Positions 25,072 to 33,668 of a DNA stretch of 64,000 nt are shown piece by piece. A program made the translations under genes and the position numbers. The notes beneath the pieces were generated by a model. The model worked only from the letters and a program-made list of their open reading frames with translations, was not told the DNA's origin and ran no database searches. The first letter of the stretch is position 1; each line of letters starts with the position of its first letter. The DNA comes from Winogradskyella marincola. Lineage in GTDB: Bacteria > Bacteroidota > Bacteroidia > Flavobacteriales > Flavobacteriaceae. The DNA is taken from assembly GCF_029624125.1 (NCBI RefSeq), contig NZ_JARSBN010000001.1, positions 575,901-639,900 of the forward strand, read 5' to 3'.

Positions 25072-26133
25072 ATGGGTAATCTTATTACGACATACCAAAA
25101 TATAGCTGATATTTTAAGCTTTGATGTCTCTAAAGATGCGTTAGAGAAAACGCTAAAAAATGACAATTTTGATTGGGACAACATCGTAGTAGAAGGTAGT
25201 AAACACCTCGTACTTCCTGCCATATATTGTCAATTAAAAAAGAAACAACTCACCCATCTTTTACCACAAGAACTAGACGTATATCTTAAAGACATAACCA
25301 CACTCAATAAGAATAGAAATACAGAGGTAATAAAGCAAATAAGCGTACTTTCTGAACTGTTAAATACCCATAACATTGACCATGTTTTTTTAAAAGGTGC
25401 CGCTTTAATATCCGGAAATTATTATGAGAACATTTCTGAACGAATGTTGGGCGATATAGATATTCTGATACCGCAACAGCAGCTTGATGAGGCGTTTAAA
25501 TTATTAAACAACAACAGCTACTACCCTATTGACCAGACATTAGGTAATGATTTTTTTGAACACAAGCATTTGCCAAGACTAAAAACAGACACCTATATCT
25601 GTGCTGTGGAGCTTCATAGAAAATTATTTGTATCTCATAAAGAAAAAAACCTCAGTACCTCAAGCATTTTGGCTTCTAGAAACATTGTAAATGGTATCAG
25701 CATACCATCTGCCAAGCATCTATTGCATCATAATATACTCAACTACCAGATTAATGATCATGGCAAACTGTATAACAGCATAAGTTTTAGACCTGCTTAT
25801 GACACCATAGTGTTGCTAACTAAATGTAAAGCGTCTGCTATTAAGCACACCAAAACCATTAGAACATACTTTAGCATCTTAGGCCTCTTTTTTAGGGACA
25901 TAAACAAGAGTTCTAAAAGCACAAGCTTTATTGCAAAATTTTATCTGTATAAATTAAAACATCCAAAATTTTATAAGTTTTGGAACAAACTCTTAAAACG
26001 AACCCATTTTTTATTGCTTATTACAAATAGAATCCCTTATTTTATCTTTAATAACGCATACAGAACAGCTGTTATAAAAGATAGAAAACGAATTTTTATC
26101 TATTTTAGGTCTGTATTAAGTAATTCTAAATAA
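25072..26133 (+). CDS. NTP_transf_5-type nucleotidyltransferase family protein
   Basis: The protein is 353 residues from the ATG at 25072; the TTG one codon earlier is less likely. It shows the family's linked motifs: FLKGAAL (106-112), R-x-x-GDIDIL (124-132, two Asp residues for metal binding) and the later VELHRKL (179-185). After that come helical segments with many Lys and Tyr. This minimal nucleotidyltransferase family recurs beside HprK-like kinases in some modified-peptide and exopolysaccharide clusters, where it is thought to transfer a nucleotide or extend a phosphate modification. It follows the kinase gene by 26 bases on the same transcript. Nothing resembling a lasso cyclase, B1/B2 protease or transporter is adjacent, so the cassette is minimal. 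Confidence 0.8.
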   Translation: MGNLITTYQNIADILSFDVSKDALEKTLKNDNFDWDNIVVEGSKHLVLPAIYCQLKKKQLTHLLPQELDVYLKDITTLNKNRNTEVIKQISVLSELLNTHNIDHVFLKGAALISGNYYENISERMLGDIDILIPQQQLDEAFKLLNNNSYYPIDQTLGNDFFEHKHLPRLKTDTYICAVELHRKLFVSHKEKNLSTSSILASRNIVNGISIPSAKHLLHHNILNYQINDHGKLYNSISFRPAYDTIVLLTKCKASAIKHTKTIRTYFSILGLFFRDINKSSKSTSFIAKFYLYKLKHPKFYKFWNKLLKRTHFLLLITNRIPYFIFNNAYRTAVIKDRKRIFIYFRSVLSNSK

Positions 26134-26172
26134 TTTTTATAATATTTGTATTAATAATCTGTAACTCAATAT

Positions 26173-26202
26173 TTGTTTTATAAACCACAAAGTTTACCTT
26201 TG
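26173..26202 (+). promoter_or_regulatory. Promoter of the beta-barrel protein gene
   Basis: TTG at 26173-26175 and TACCTTTG at 26195-26202 are separated by 19 bases and match the flavobacterial consensus. The ATG lies 19 bases beyond the -7 element. Confidence 0.65.
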
Positions 26203-26221
26203 AAAAAATCATTCTTGTAAT

Positions 26222-26791
26222 ATGAAAAAAATAATACTAGCATTTGCTTTATTGGCTTTTAGTTTTAATTCGTTCGCTCAATTAGATAGTAATGAGTGGT
26301 ATCTAAGTTTTGGAGTCAATGCTATCAACAATTTAGGAACACAATCACCAATCAACAGTCCTGATGACTGGGCTTTTAACAAAGTTCCTGTATCTGCTGC
26401 CGTTGAATTTAGCTGGTCAAGACAATTTTCTATTGAACAGTCTATTACGTTAAACGGTTTTACGACAAGCAGCATCGTTGATGGTAACACTATTAACAAA
26501 GAATTAGATTATGTGTCTTTTGACACACACGTAAAATACTACTTTGGTCAATATCTTTTCCCTAATGCAGATTGGATTGACTTTTTTGCAAACGCTGGTG
26601 TTGGATTTTACCACATTGACGAAACTAATATCTCTGGAAACCTTGGTGGTGGAGTTTTATTTTGGTTAAATGGAGACAGAACATTTGGCTTAAGAGCTCA
26701 AGCAATCAGTAAATTTGCTTTAGACGCAGGTGATAGCGGTTATGACAACAACCATTTCCAATATCATTTACAAGCTACTATAAGATTATAA
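26222..26791 (+). CDS. Small outer-membrane beta-barrel protein (porin / OmpA-N-like)
   Basis: This 189-residue protein starts with a clear signal peptide (1-19, cut before Gln20 in NSFA-QLD). The mature part alternates polar and aromatic residues as in eight-stranded barrels: WYLSFGVNAI, VSAAVEFSW, HVKYYFGQY, FFANAGVGFYHI, and the final strand HLQATIRL ending in a near-terminal aromatic/hydrophobic pattern. No peptidoglycan-binding OmpA domain is present. It has its own promoter and ends at a strong shared terminator. It may be unrelated to the upstream cassette despite proximity. Confidence 0.8.
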   Translation: MKKIILAFALLAFSFNSFAQLDSNEWYLSFGVNAINNLGTQSPINSPDDWAFNKVPVSAAVEFSWSRQFSIEQSITLNGFTTSSIVDGNTINKELDYVSFDTHVKYYFGQYLFPNADWIDFFANAGVGFYHIDETNISGNLGGGVLFWLNGDRTFGLRAQAISKFALDAGDSGYDNNHFQYHLQATIRL

Positions 26792-26810
26792 TAGACACTG
26801 AAAATAGATA

Positions 26811-26846
26811 AAAAAAAGACCTGTTATTTCTAACAGGTCTTTTTTT
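26811..26846. terminator. Bidirectional intrinsic terminator between convergent genes
   Basis: A perfect 16-base stem (AAAAAAAGACCTGTTA at 26811-26826 with 26831-26846) and a 4-base loop TTTC is flanked by A and T runs. It can therefore end transcripts from both sides, the beta-barrel gene (plus) and the UDP-sugar gene (minus). Confidence 0.9.
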
Positions 26847-26871
26847 TATTCAATATTACACACAAGGTGTA

Positions 26872-27819
26872 TTACTTATTACTTAATAACAGTTCATCAA
26901 AATACTTGATAGTCGTTTTTAAGCCTTCTCTTAAGTTTATTTTTGGCTCCCAACCATTCAGTTCTTTTTTAGCCAAATCTATATTAGGCTGACGCTGCAT
27001 AGGATCATCCTGAGGAAGTGGCAAATAAGAAATTTTAGATTTTGAACCTGTAAGATCTATAATCTCGTCTGCCAGTTGCAACATGGTAAACTCTTTAGGA
27101 TTCCCAACATTTACAGGACCTATAAAACCATCTCTGGTACTCATCATTCTTACCGTACCTTCTACCAAATCATCCACATACTGAAAGCTTCTGGTTTGCG
27201 TACCGTCTCCAAAAATGGTAATATCTTCCCCTTTGAGAGCTTGCACTATAAAGTTAGACACAACTCTACCATCTTGAGGATGCATTCGCGGTCCGTAAGT
27301 ATTAAAAATACGAATGATCTTAATCTTTACATTATTCTCTTTATGATAATCCATAAATAGGGTTTCGGCACAACGCTTGCCTTCATCGTAACAAGACCTT
27401 AAACCTATAGGGTTCACATTTCCCCAATAACTTTCTGGTTGAGGATGCACTGTAGGATCTCCATACACCTCGCTAGTAGAAGCCTGCAAAATTTTTGCCT
27501 TAACACGCTTTGCTAAACCCAACATGTTAATGGCACCCATTACAGAGGTTTTAGTTGTTTTTATGGGATTGTATTGATAATGCACAGGCGAAGCCGGACA
27601 AGCAAAATTGTATATCTCATCTACTTCTGCCATAAAAGGATTAGTAATATCATGTCTCACCAATTCAAAATAATGATGATCCATCAAGTGTTCTATATTT
27701 TGCTTAGATCCTGTAAAATAGTTATCTAAACATATAACTTCATTTCCCTCGTTTAAAAGACGCTCACAAAGATGCGAACCTACAAATCCTGCACCACCTG
27801 TTACTAATATTCTTTTCAT
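26872..27819 (-). CDS. UDP-glucuronate decarboxylase (UDP-xylose synthase)
   Basis: This 315-residue extended short-chain dehydrogenase has GGAGFVGSH (8-16) for NAD binding, STSEVYGD (114-121) carrying the catalytic Ser/Thr region, and the YDEGK (144-148) active-site Tyr-x-x-x-Lys. [10 protein letters not shown] and [17 protein letters not shown] are diagnostic of the UXS group. It converts UDP-glucuronate to UDP-xylose through a 4-keto intermediate in the cytoplasm, feeding surface glycan synthesis. TATTTTTG on the minus strand (27845-27852) is a good -7 element with no clear -33. The gene stands apart from the main polysaccharide locus. Confidence 0.92.
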   Translation of the reverse strand: MKRILVTGGAGFVGSHLCERLLNEGNEVICLDNYFTGSKQNIEHLMDHHYFELVRHDITNPFMAEVDEIYNFACPASPVHYQYNPIKTTKTSVMGAINMLGLAKRVKAKILQASTSEVYGDPTVHPQPESYWGNVNPIGLRSCYDEGKRCAETLFMDYHKENNVKIKIIRIFNTYGPRMHPQDGRVVSNFIVQALKGEDITIFGDGTQTRSFQYVDDLVEGTVRMMSTRDGFIGPVNVGNPKEFTMLQLADEIIDLTGSKSKISYLPLPQDDPMQRQPNIDLAKKELNGWEPKINLREGLKTTIKYFDELLLSNK

Positions 27820-27870
27820 TTATAGTTTATCGTTACTTATACTTCAAAAATAATGCTTATTTCTTAGTCT

Positions 27871-28737
27871 TTAGTATCCAGCAAAATTAAAGTTTAGCAT
27901 TTGCTTCATATAACCGTAGAGGTCTGGAAATTGAGCTTTAAACCTATCTGGTGTTTCAATAAAATTTTCGAGCAATACAGCAAAAAATTCAAATTGATTG
28001 GTGTAAGCGTAAGCTCTAAAGTATTTTGATGCTGTTAAACTATCTCTAACCGCTTTATGGTCTTGCAAATAACTAGTTAAATCATTAAATCCATTTCTAA
28101 AAATCTCACTGCTTATATCGCTTTTACCAAATGCATTTAAATGTATAGCATGCCCAAATTCATGTATTCCTAAATTTAAGTTATCGTCACCTATGTGATA
28201 TCCTTTTTTAAAATCTTCCCATGAGAAAACTATAGTTCTCAACTGTGGATTGGTTTCTCCTTTATGGTAAGTCTCGTTTAACTTAGAATAATAAACTTTT
28301 GGGTAAATGATAACAGTATCTATTAACTCTATTAAGTAGTCTCTAAAACCAAAAGTTAGCATAATAGCTGTTGCCGAAATCAATGTTTTCATTTCATTAT
28401 CTACACGCAGACCTTCTCTTCCAACAAACTCCTTGCTATTGATAAAAGTTGCCAGTCGATGCCTAAAAACAGCTTGTTCATTTTTGTTGAGTTTGCTGTA
28501 AAATTCAAACTCATTTTTTAATATTGACAATTGACGGTTAGACAGTTCTTTTTTAAAAAATATAGTGTTTAGAAAAAAAGGTTTGTTGCGTTTTATTGCA
28601 TAAAAAGATTCAATAAAAGCATAAAACTTAACAAGCATTATAATGGTCATGCAAGCCAAAAAAACATATAAAAGCACAGTCCCTAATGCAGAATTTATTT
28701 CAGGGTTTTCAGCGTCTTGAATGTAGATTAAGATCAT
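27871..28737 (-). CDS. M90/MtfA-like zinc metallopeptidase with N-terminal membrane helix
   Basis: This 288-residue protein has one strong hydrophobic helix near 17-42 and then a soluble domain with the zinc motif HEFGH (192-196), preceded by GDDNLNLGI. The surrounding IIYPKVYY and FSWEDFKKGYH match the MtfA/M90 family. MtfA is a peptidase that in enterobacteria binds the Mlc repressor. Here the partner is unknown and the protein is membrane-anchored, unlike enterobacterial MtfA, which lacks such a helix. A third zinc ligand is expected further on (a Glu within the NGFNDLTSYL or NQFEFFAV region). It lies 51 bases from the decarboxylase gene on the same strand. Confidence 0.85.
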   Translation of the reverse strand: MILIYIQDAENPEINSALGTVLLYVFLACMTIIMLVKFYAFIESFYAIKRNKPFFLNTIFFKKELSNRQLSILKNEFEFYSKLNKNEQAVFRHRLATFINSKEFVGREGLRVDNEMKTLISATAIMLTFGFRDYLIELIDTVIIYPKVYYSKLNETYHKGETNPQLRTIVFSWEDFKKGYHIGDDNLNLGIHEFGHAIHLNAFGKSDISSEIFRNGFNDLTSYLQDHKAVRDSLTASKYFRAYAYTNQFEFFAVLLENFIETPDRFKAQFPDLYGYMKQMLNFNFAGY

Positions 28738-28780
28738 TGCCTAAATATAGAAAGAAAAGCTTCAAGACACAGCTTTAAAA

Positions 28781-28918
28781 ACAAAAAAAATGCTCAAGCG
28801 AGCTTGGCTAAATAATCTAATTTTTTTTAACAAATCGTTTCTCAAAGGATTGCTATCGCATCCTTTTTGCTCCGCTTTGAACATACTTCAAACAAAAAAA
28901 TGCTCAAGCGAGCTTGGC
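28781..28918. repeat. Direct repeat pair of about 26 bases
   Basis: The segment reading ACAAAAAAA(A)TGCTCAAGCGAGCTTGGC occurs at 28781-28808 and again at 28891-28918, about 110 bases apart. Each copy contains a small palindrome (CAAGC and GCTTG). Only the second copy is part of the long hairpin at 28881-28939. The 80 bases between them hold no recognisable gene. Confidence 0.75.
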
Positions 28919-28939
28919 ATTTTTTTGTTTGAAGTATGT
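28881..28939. other. 59-base perfect hairpin adjacent to tRNA-Arg
   Basis: ACATACTTCAAACAAAAAAA plus TGC (28881-28903) is exactly complementary to 28917-28939, a 23-base uninterrupted stem. The 13-base loop itself contains a five-base stem (CAAGC and GCTTG). It lies 6 bases past the 3' end of the minus-strand tRNA gene. Its place suggests a tRNA transcript terminator, but the length and perfect match are more like a palindromic repeat element. Confidence 0.8.
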
Positions 28940-28944
28940 ATTCG

Positions 28945-29018
28945 TGACCTCGAGAGGATTCGAACCTCCAACCCTCAGAGCCGAAATCTGATATTCTATC
29001 CAGTTGAACTACGAGGCC
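28945..29018 (-). tRNA. tRNA-Arg (anticodon UCG)
   Basis: The minus-strand 74-base gene folds as a cloverleaf. The acceptor is GGCCTCG with CGAGGTC (one G-U pair), with discriminator A. The anticodon stem TCAGA/TCTGA encloses a loop whose 34-36 positions read TCG (plus-strand 28982-28984). The T arm GGAGG-TTCGAAT-CCTCT is standard. CCA is not encoded. It should decode CGA and other CGN arginine codons. Confidence 0.92.
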
Positions 29019-29045
29019 ATTACCACCTGTAAAAGTAGAAATTTA

Positions 29046-29495
29046 TTAAGATAACTTAGCCTTAACGATAGTTGAAATCGTCTTACCATCTGCTTGTCCT
29101 GCAAGCTCTTTAGACACAATACCCATAACTTTACCCATGTCTTTCATGCCTTCTGCTCCTGTGCTTTCTATAGTCGCTATTACAACTTTTTCTATCTCTT
29201 CTTCACTTAGCGCTTCTGGTAAAAACTGATTAATTACCTCTGCCTGATCTAATTCTGGCTGTGCTAAATCATCTCGTCCTTGTTCTTGAAAAATGGCAGC
29301 ACTATCTTTACGTTGCTTTACCATTTTAGACAAAATCTTGATCTCCTGCTCCTCTGTTAACTCATCACTACCATCTGATGCAGTTTTGGCTAATAATATT
29401 TCTGATTTCACTGCTCTTAAAGCTGCTAGTGCTGTTTGATTTTTTTCTTTCATTGCTGCCTTCATCGCAGTCATTACTTTATCTTGTAAACTCAT
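29046..29495 (-). CDS. GatB/YqeY domain protein
   Basis: This 149-residue protein matches the stand-alone YqeY family in full: N-terminal helices (MKAAMKEKNQTALAALRAVKSEI, about 10-32), the KQRKDSAAIFQEQGRDDLA segment (59-77), and the C-terminal helical QFLPEALSEEEI ... MGKVMGIVSKELAGQADGK region. The domain is the tRNA-binding tail seen in GatB amidotransferase; the function of the free protein is not established. It lies downstream of ftsZ but beyond a terminator, so it is probably transcribed separately. TATCTTCG on the minus strand (29520-29527) is a one-mismatch -7 element. Confidence 0.9.
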   Translation of the reverse strand: MSLQDKVMTAMKAAMKEKNQTALAALRAVKSEILLAKTASDGSDELTEEQEIKILSKMVKQRKDSAAIFQEQGRDDLAQPELDQAEVINQFLPEALSEEEIEKVVIATIESTGAEGMKDMGKVMGIVSKELAGQADGKTISTIVKAKLS

Positions 29496-29575
29496 AATAT
29501 CCTTAATCTTTTAGAAGTGCGAAGATACTAAAAAAGTTATGCTTCTTTACGCTCCAAAACCTTAGAAAAACAAAA

Positions 29576-29605
29576 GCCCAAAAAGCTTAAGATTACTTTT
29601 TGGGC
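29576..29605 (-). terminator. Intrinsic terminator of the dcw operon (after ftsZ)
   Basis: GCCCAAAAAG and CTTTTTGGGC form a 10-base stem with a 10-base loop. On the minus strand a T-rich tract (TTTTGTTTTT) follows. It lies 37 bases past the ftsZ stop codon. Confidence 0.85.
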
Positions 29606-29642
29606 CTTACTTGGTGTGATAACACTTAACTAAAAATTGTTA

Positions 29643-31568
29643 TTAATCCACATTATCGTGTAAAAATGAATTGTTACTTCTTAACTGAATGTCGTCATTA
29701 TCATCAGTACCTACAGACAACCTTGAAGTGTTCGTTTCTGAAGAGTGCTGCGCATCCTCTAAATTAACACCTTGCCTTTTATAAGCTGGCTCTCTTTCTA
29801 TTTCATCAATCTTAGCTGTATTAAACTTGTAATTAAAGTCTTTCATGTGCTTTCTACGCTCATCTGCACGTGCTTTAATTAAATCTGAAATAGGACTATT
29901 CATTGGGTCTATTTCTTCTTCAGAAGCCTCTTGTGTTTCTTCTACCTGAAGCACCTTCTTTTCAAATACTATTTCTTCTTTTACTTCAGTCTCTACTTTA
30001 GCTTTTATTGAAGCGTCAAAAGTATCTACATCCTCTAAAGCATAACGTTTTTCGCCTTCTTCATTAACTTCTGTTACAGAGATAATTTCTACCGGCTCAT
30101 TAACTTTAATATCTTTGACATCCTCATCTAAGCTAAAGAACATTAGTTCTTCTCCAGAATCTGGCTCTTCAACTTGTTCTGGTTCTTTGCTTGTAAGCGG
30201 CAAATCAAACGTTAATGTAATTTGCTCTTCACGCTCTTCAACAATAGGCTTTTCTGTTTTAGTCTCTATTGGTGTGATGATAAATTCTTCTGGCTCTACA
30301 TTAAGTTCTGACTTAGTGTCTAAAACTTCATTGTATACAACATCCATATTTCTCAATAAGTCTGTGGTAGGAATTAAATCCATATTATGACCTGTTGATG
30401 TTTCGGTCTCACTCTCATCTAAAAGTGTGTGACGCACCACTGGATCTTCTTTCTTTTCTTCTAAAACGATGTCCGGAGTAATTATCGCAGGCTCTTTTTC
30501 TTTCGTGCTTACTTCTTCTATAACTTCTTCTTCTAAAGCATGAATTACTTTTTTAGTTTCTGTATTAGAAATTTCGTTTTGCTGATCTATATCAAAACCC
30601 GTAGCTATAATTGTTACAGCTATAGATTCTTGTAGCGACTCATCTTCACCAACACCCATAATTATGTTAGCTCCATGACCTGCTTCATTCTGAATATGAT
30701 CGTTAATCTCACCAATCTCATCGATAGTAATTTCTTGTGAACCTGAAACGATAAGCAACAATACGTTTTTGGCTCCTGTGATTTTATTATCATTAAGTAA
30801 TGGTGAATCTAAAGCTTTCATAATAGCTTCTTGTGCTCTGGTTTGACCAGATGCTGTAGCCGATCCCATAATGGCTGTTCCACTATTACTCAATACTGTT
30901 TTAGCATCACGTAAATCGATGTTTTGTGTATAGTGATGTGTTATTACCTCTGCTATACCTCTAGATGCTGTTGATAAGACTTCGTCTGCTTTAGAGAAAC
31001 CTGCTTTAAAGCCCAGATTCCCGTATACTTCACGTAACTTATTGTTATTAATAACGATAAGCGAATCTACATGCTCTCTAAGTTTTTCTATACCTCTTTG
31101 AGCTTGCTCGTTTCGCATTTTGCCTTCAAACTGAAACGGCATTGTAACAATACCTACAGTAAGCACATCGAGTTCTTTAGACATTTTTGCAATAACAGGT
31201 GCAGCACCTGTACCTGTACCACCACCCATTCCGGCAGTGATAAATACCATTTTTGTATTGGTATCTAACATTCTACGTATGTCTTCTATACTCTCTACAG
31301 CGGCTTGCTCACCTACATCTGGATTAGCACCTGCGCCCAACCCTTCTGTTAGGTTAACGCCTAATTGTATTTTATTAGGCACTCCACTGCTTTGAAGCGC
31401 TTGCGCATCTGTATTACAGATTACAAAGTCTACGCCTTTGATACCTTGTTGAAACATGTGATTAATGGCATTGCTTCCACCTCCACCAACACCAATAACT
31501 TTGATGACATTAGACTGGTTTTTAGGCAGATCAAATGAAATGTTTCCAAATTCGTTGCTACTACTCAT
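29643..31568 (-). CDS. ftsZ: Cell division GTPase FtsZ
   Basis: FtsZ is the tubulin-like GTPase that forms the division ring under the membrane. The 641-residue protein has the GTPase core in the first 320 or so residues, with GVGGGGSNAINHM (26-38) and the tubulin signature GGGTGTGAAP (115-124). The remaining half is an acidic Glu-rich, presumably disordered linker, as is usual in flavobacterial FtsZ but far longer than the linker of E. coli FtsZ (383 residues in all). The end NNSFLHDNVD probably serves as the partner-binding tail. It is the last gene of the dcw cluster, 45 bases from ftsA, and a terminator follows. Confidence 0.97.
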   Translation of the reverse strand: MSSSNEFGNISFDLPKNQSNVIKVIGVGGGGSNAINHMFQQGIKGVDFVICNTDAQALQSSGVPNKIQLGVNLTEGLGAGANPDVGEQAAVESIEDIRRMLDTNTKMVFITAGMGGGTGTGAAPVIAKMSKELDVLTVGIVTMPFQFEGKMRNEQAQRGIEKLREHVDSLIVINNNKLREVYGNLGFKAGFSKADEVLSTASRGIAEVITHHYTQNIDLRDAKTVLSNSGTAIMGSATASGQTRAQEAIMKALDSPLLNDNKITGAKNVLLLIVSGSQEITIDEIGEINDHIQNEAGHGANIIMGVGEDESLQESIAVTIIATGFDIDQQNEISNTETKKVIHALEEEVIEEVSTKEKEPAIITPDIVLEEKKEDPVVRHTLLDESETETSTGHNMDLIPTTDLLRNMDVVYNEVLDTKSELNVEPEEFIITPIETKTEKPIVEEREEQITLTFDLPLTSKEPEQVEEPDSGEELMFFSLDEDVKDIKVNEPVEIISVTEVNEEGEKRYALEDVDTFDASIKAKVETEVKEEIVFEKKVLQVEETQEASEEEIDPMNSPISDLIKARADERRKHMKDFNYKFNTAKIDEIEREPAYKRQGVNLEDAQHSSETNTSRLSVGTDDNDDIQLRSNNSFLHDNVD

Positions 31569-31613
31569 ATTTTTTGAGATTATGGGATTTTAAATGTCTT
31601 AATTAATATATAC

Positions 31614-32945
31614 TTACTCTGCGTTGTCTAAAAATTCTTTAACACGCTCTGTTAACTTATCCAAAAACGAACGACGTTCCTTTTTTGGTTCTTCTGTAAC
31701 GATCTCTTGTTGGGCTTCTGCAGTTGTTTCTTCCTCTTCAGTTTCAACAACTTCTTCTTCTATTTGCTCAGCTTTTCTTCGGTCTTGTCTTTTAAGCCCA
31801 TCCATAACCAAACCTACTGCTGTAGCAAATAAAGGACTTGCTATATCTTCATCACTATCACCTGCCAGATGCTCATTAGGATATCCTATTCTGGTATCCA
31901 TTCCTGTGATGTACTCTACCAATTGTTTTAAATGTTTTAATTGGCTTCCGCCTCCTGTTAAAACAATTCCTGCAATTAGTTTTTTCTTTTGCTCTTCGTG
32001 TCCGTAGTTTTTTATTTCTACATATACCTGCTCAATGATTTCTACCACTCTGGCATGTATAATTTTTGACAAGTTTTTTAAGGTAATCTCCTTTGGCTCT
32101 CTTCCTCTTAACCCTGGAATAGAAACAATTTCGTTATCCTTATTTTCGCCTGGCCAAGCTGAACCAAACTTTATCTTTAATAATTCGGCTTGCTTTTCAA
32201 TAATTGAGCAACCCTCTTTAATATCTTCTGTAATAACATTTCCACCAAATGGAATGACTGCTGTGTGGCGAATAATACCATCCTTAAACACCGCTAAGTC
32301 TGTTGTACCACCTCCTATATCTATCAACGCTACACCTGCTTCTTTCTCTTCCTGACTCAACACAGCATTTGCAGATGCTAAAGGTTCTAAGGTGATACCT
32401 TCTAACTCTAAACCTGCACTTTTAACACAGCGACCAATGTTTCTAATTGAGGACACTTGCCCTACAACCACATGGAAGTTGGCTTCTAACCTTCCGCCAT
32501 ACATACCAATTGGTTCTTTTATTTCTGCCTGACCATCAACTTTAAATTCTTGAGGTAACACATGAATAATTTCTTCACCAGGCAACATAACTAATTTGTG
32601 CACCTGATTTATAAGACGATCAATATCTGTGTCATCTATGACCACTTCAGAGTTTGGTCTGGTGATATAATCACTGTGTTGCAAACTACGAATATGCTGA
32701 CCTGCAATACCTACAGTAACATCTTCAATTTTTTCTGAAGCTGCAGCTTCTGCCTCTTGTACAGCTTGCTGAATAGACTGTATGGTCTGCGTAATATTGT
32801 TAACAACACCACGATGCACGCCCAAACTTTTGGATTTGCCAACACCAAGTATTTCTACTTTGCCATACTCATTTTTACGACCAATCATGGCCACAATTTT
32901 TGTGGTTCCTATATCTAAACCTACCGAAATTTGATGCTTGTCCAT
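31614..32945 (-). CDS. ftsA: Cell division protein FtsA
   Basis: FtsA is the actin-like ATPase that tethers FtsZ to the membrane and recruits later division proteins. The 443-residue protein has GLDIGTTKIVAMIG (9-22) as phosphate-1 loop, GVALIDIGGGTTDLAVF near 205-221 as phosphate-2, and IVLTGGGSQLKHL near 324-336 as the adenosine loop. A charged Glu-rich stretch precedes the C-terminal amphipathic helix FLDKLTERVKEFLDN, the expected membrane anchor. It lies 3 bases from ftsQ and 45 from ftsZ. Confidence 0.96.
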   Translation of the reverse strand: MDKHQISVGLDIGTTKIVAMIGRKNEYGKVEILGVGKSKSLGVHRGVVNNITQTIQSIQQAVQEAEAAASEKIEDVTVGIAGQHIRSLQHSDYITRPNSEVVIDDTDIDRLINQVHKLVMLPGEEIIHVLPQEFKVDGQAEIKEPIGMYGGRLEANFHVVVGQVSSIRNIGRCVKSAGLELEGITLEPLASANAVLSQEEKEAGVALIDIGGGTTDLAVFKDGIIRHTAVIPFGGNVITEDIKEGCSIIEKQAELLKIKFGSAWPGENKDNEIVSIPGLRGREPKEITLKNLSKIIHARVVEIIEQVYVEIKNYGHEEQKKKLIAGIVLTGGGSQLKHLKQLVEYITGMDTRIGYPNEHLAGDSDEDIASPLFATAVGLVMDGLKRQDRRKAEQIEEEVVETEEEETTAEAQQEIVTEEPKKERRSFLDKLTERVKEFLDNAE

Positions 32946-32948
32946 AGT

Positions 32949-33668
32949 CTAAATTTTGGTGCAAATCACTTGTTCGTCAAATTTGAGATTTACAAGCTTA
33001 TAGTTATCTAAAATCTTATCTTTAAAAGCCTTCTGATAGAAAGCTTTGAAATTATTTATCTTCTTTTGAAGCTGATTTAAAGTTCCTAAGTGAACTTTAA
33101 AATTGCTTTTTCTGATTCTAAAATCAATGGTTTCATCATCATTTTGATGAATTTCAATGACATGTTTTTTTAAAAACTCATCCTCATCTACAGCCTTTGC
33201 AAATTGAAACACTGTATTGAGGTTATTTTTCTTAATATTACCAGTAACCAATGGCACTCTCGCTGCAAAATTTGACGACAAAGGCATGTAAGAGCCTTCA
33301 TCATCTATATAGTACGATGCATTAGTATGCACTCTAGCAATAGGTCGTTTTTGTTCTATTTCTGCTGAAAGCTCGCCATTTACAGACATAAACACCTCTG
33401 CTTTCTTTATCATTGGATTAGAATTTAGGGCAGCTTCTAAATCGTTCAAATCTATAATATCTTTGGGTTGTCCCGTAACTGAGGCCTGATTTTGTATTAA
33501 CAATTTACTAACAGTTGCTTCTGTGATAAACAACTTGTTTTCGCCTGTAAACTCAATGTTTGCTTCAGGCACTTTTCTATTGCTATTTCTGTAGTTAGAA
33601 AACGCAAAAAGAAAGCCAACCAAAATCAGCAATACAGCTACTTTTATATGGTTTATATTAACTCTCAA
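32949..33668 (-). CDS. ftsQ: Cell division protein FtsQ/DivIB
   Basis: This 239-residue single-pass protein has a short basic start and a membrane helix at about 9-25 (VAVLLILVGFLFAFSNY). A periplasmic POTRA-like domain (FITEATVSKLL, then LEAALNSNPMIKKAEVFMSVNGEL) and a beta domain with PIARVHTNASYYIDDEGSYMPL follow. FtsQ scaffolds the FtsB/FtsL-type partners of the divisome. The sequence is poorly conserved, and identity rests on domain layout and its place between murC and ftsA. It overlaps murC by 11 bases. Confidence 0.9.
   Translation of the reverse strand: MRVNINHIKVAVLLILVGFLFAFSNYRNSNRKVPEANIEFTGENKLFITEATVSKLLIQNQASVTGQPKDIIDLNDLEAALNSNPMIKKAEVFMSVNGELSAEIEQKRPIARVHTNASYYIDDEGSYMPLSSNFAARVPLVTGNIKKNNLNTVFQFAKAVDEDEFLKKHVIEIHQNDDETIDFRIRKSNFKVHLGTLNQLQKKINNFKAFYQKAFKDKILDNYKLVNLKFDEQVICTKI

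Noticed and set aside
23912..26133. Complete lasso-peptide biosynthetic cluster
   Set aside because: No asparagine-synthetase-like cyclase, no transglutaminase-like protease and no ABC exporter are encoded nearby; only the accessory kinase and nucleotidyltransferase types are present.
28790..29032. 80-codon plus-strand frame over the hairpin and tRNA-Arg
   Set aside because: It crosses the antisense of a complete tRNA gene and the palindromic repeat, so it cannot be a normal protein gene.
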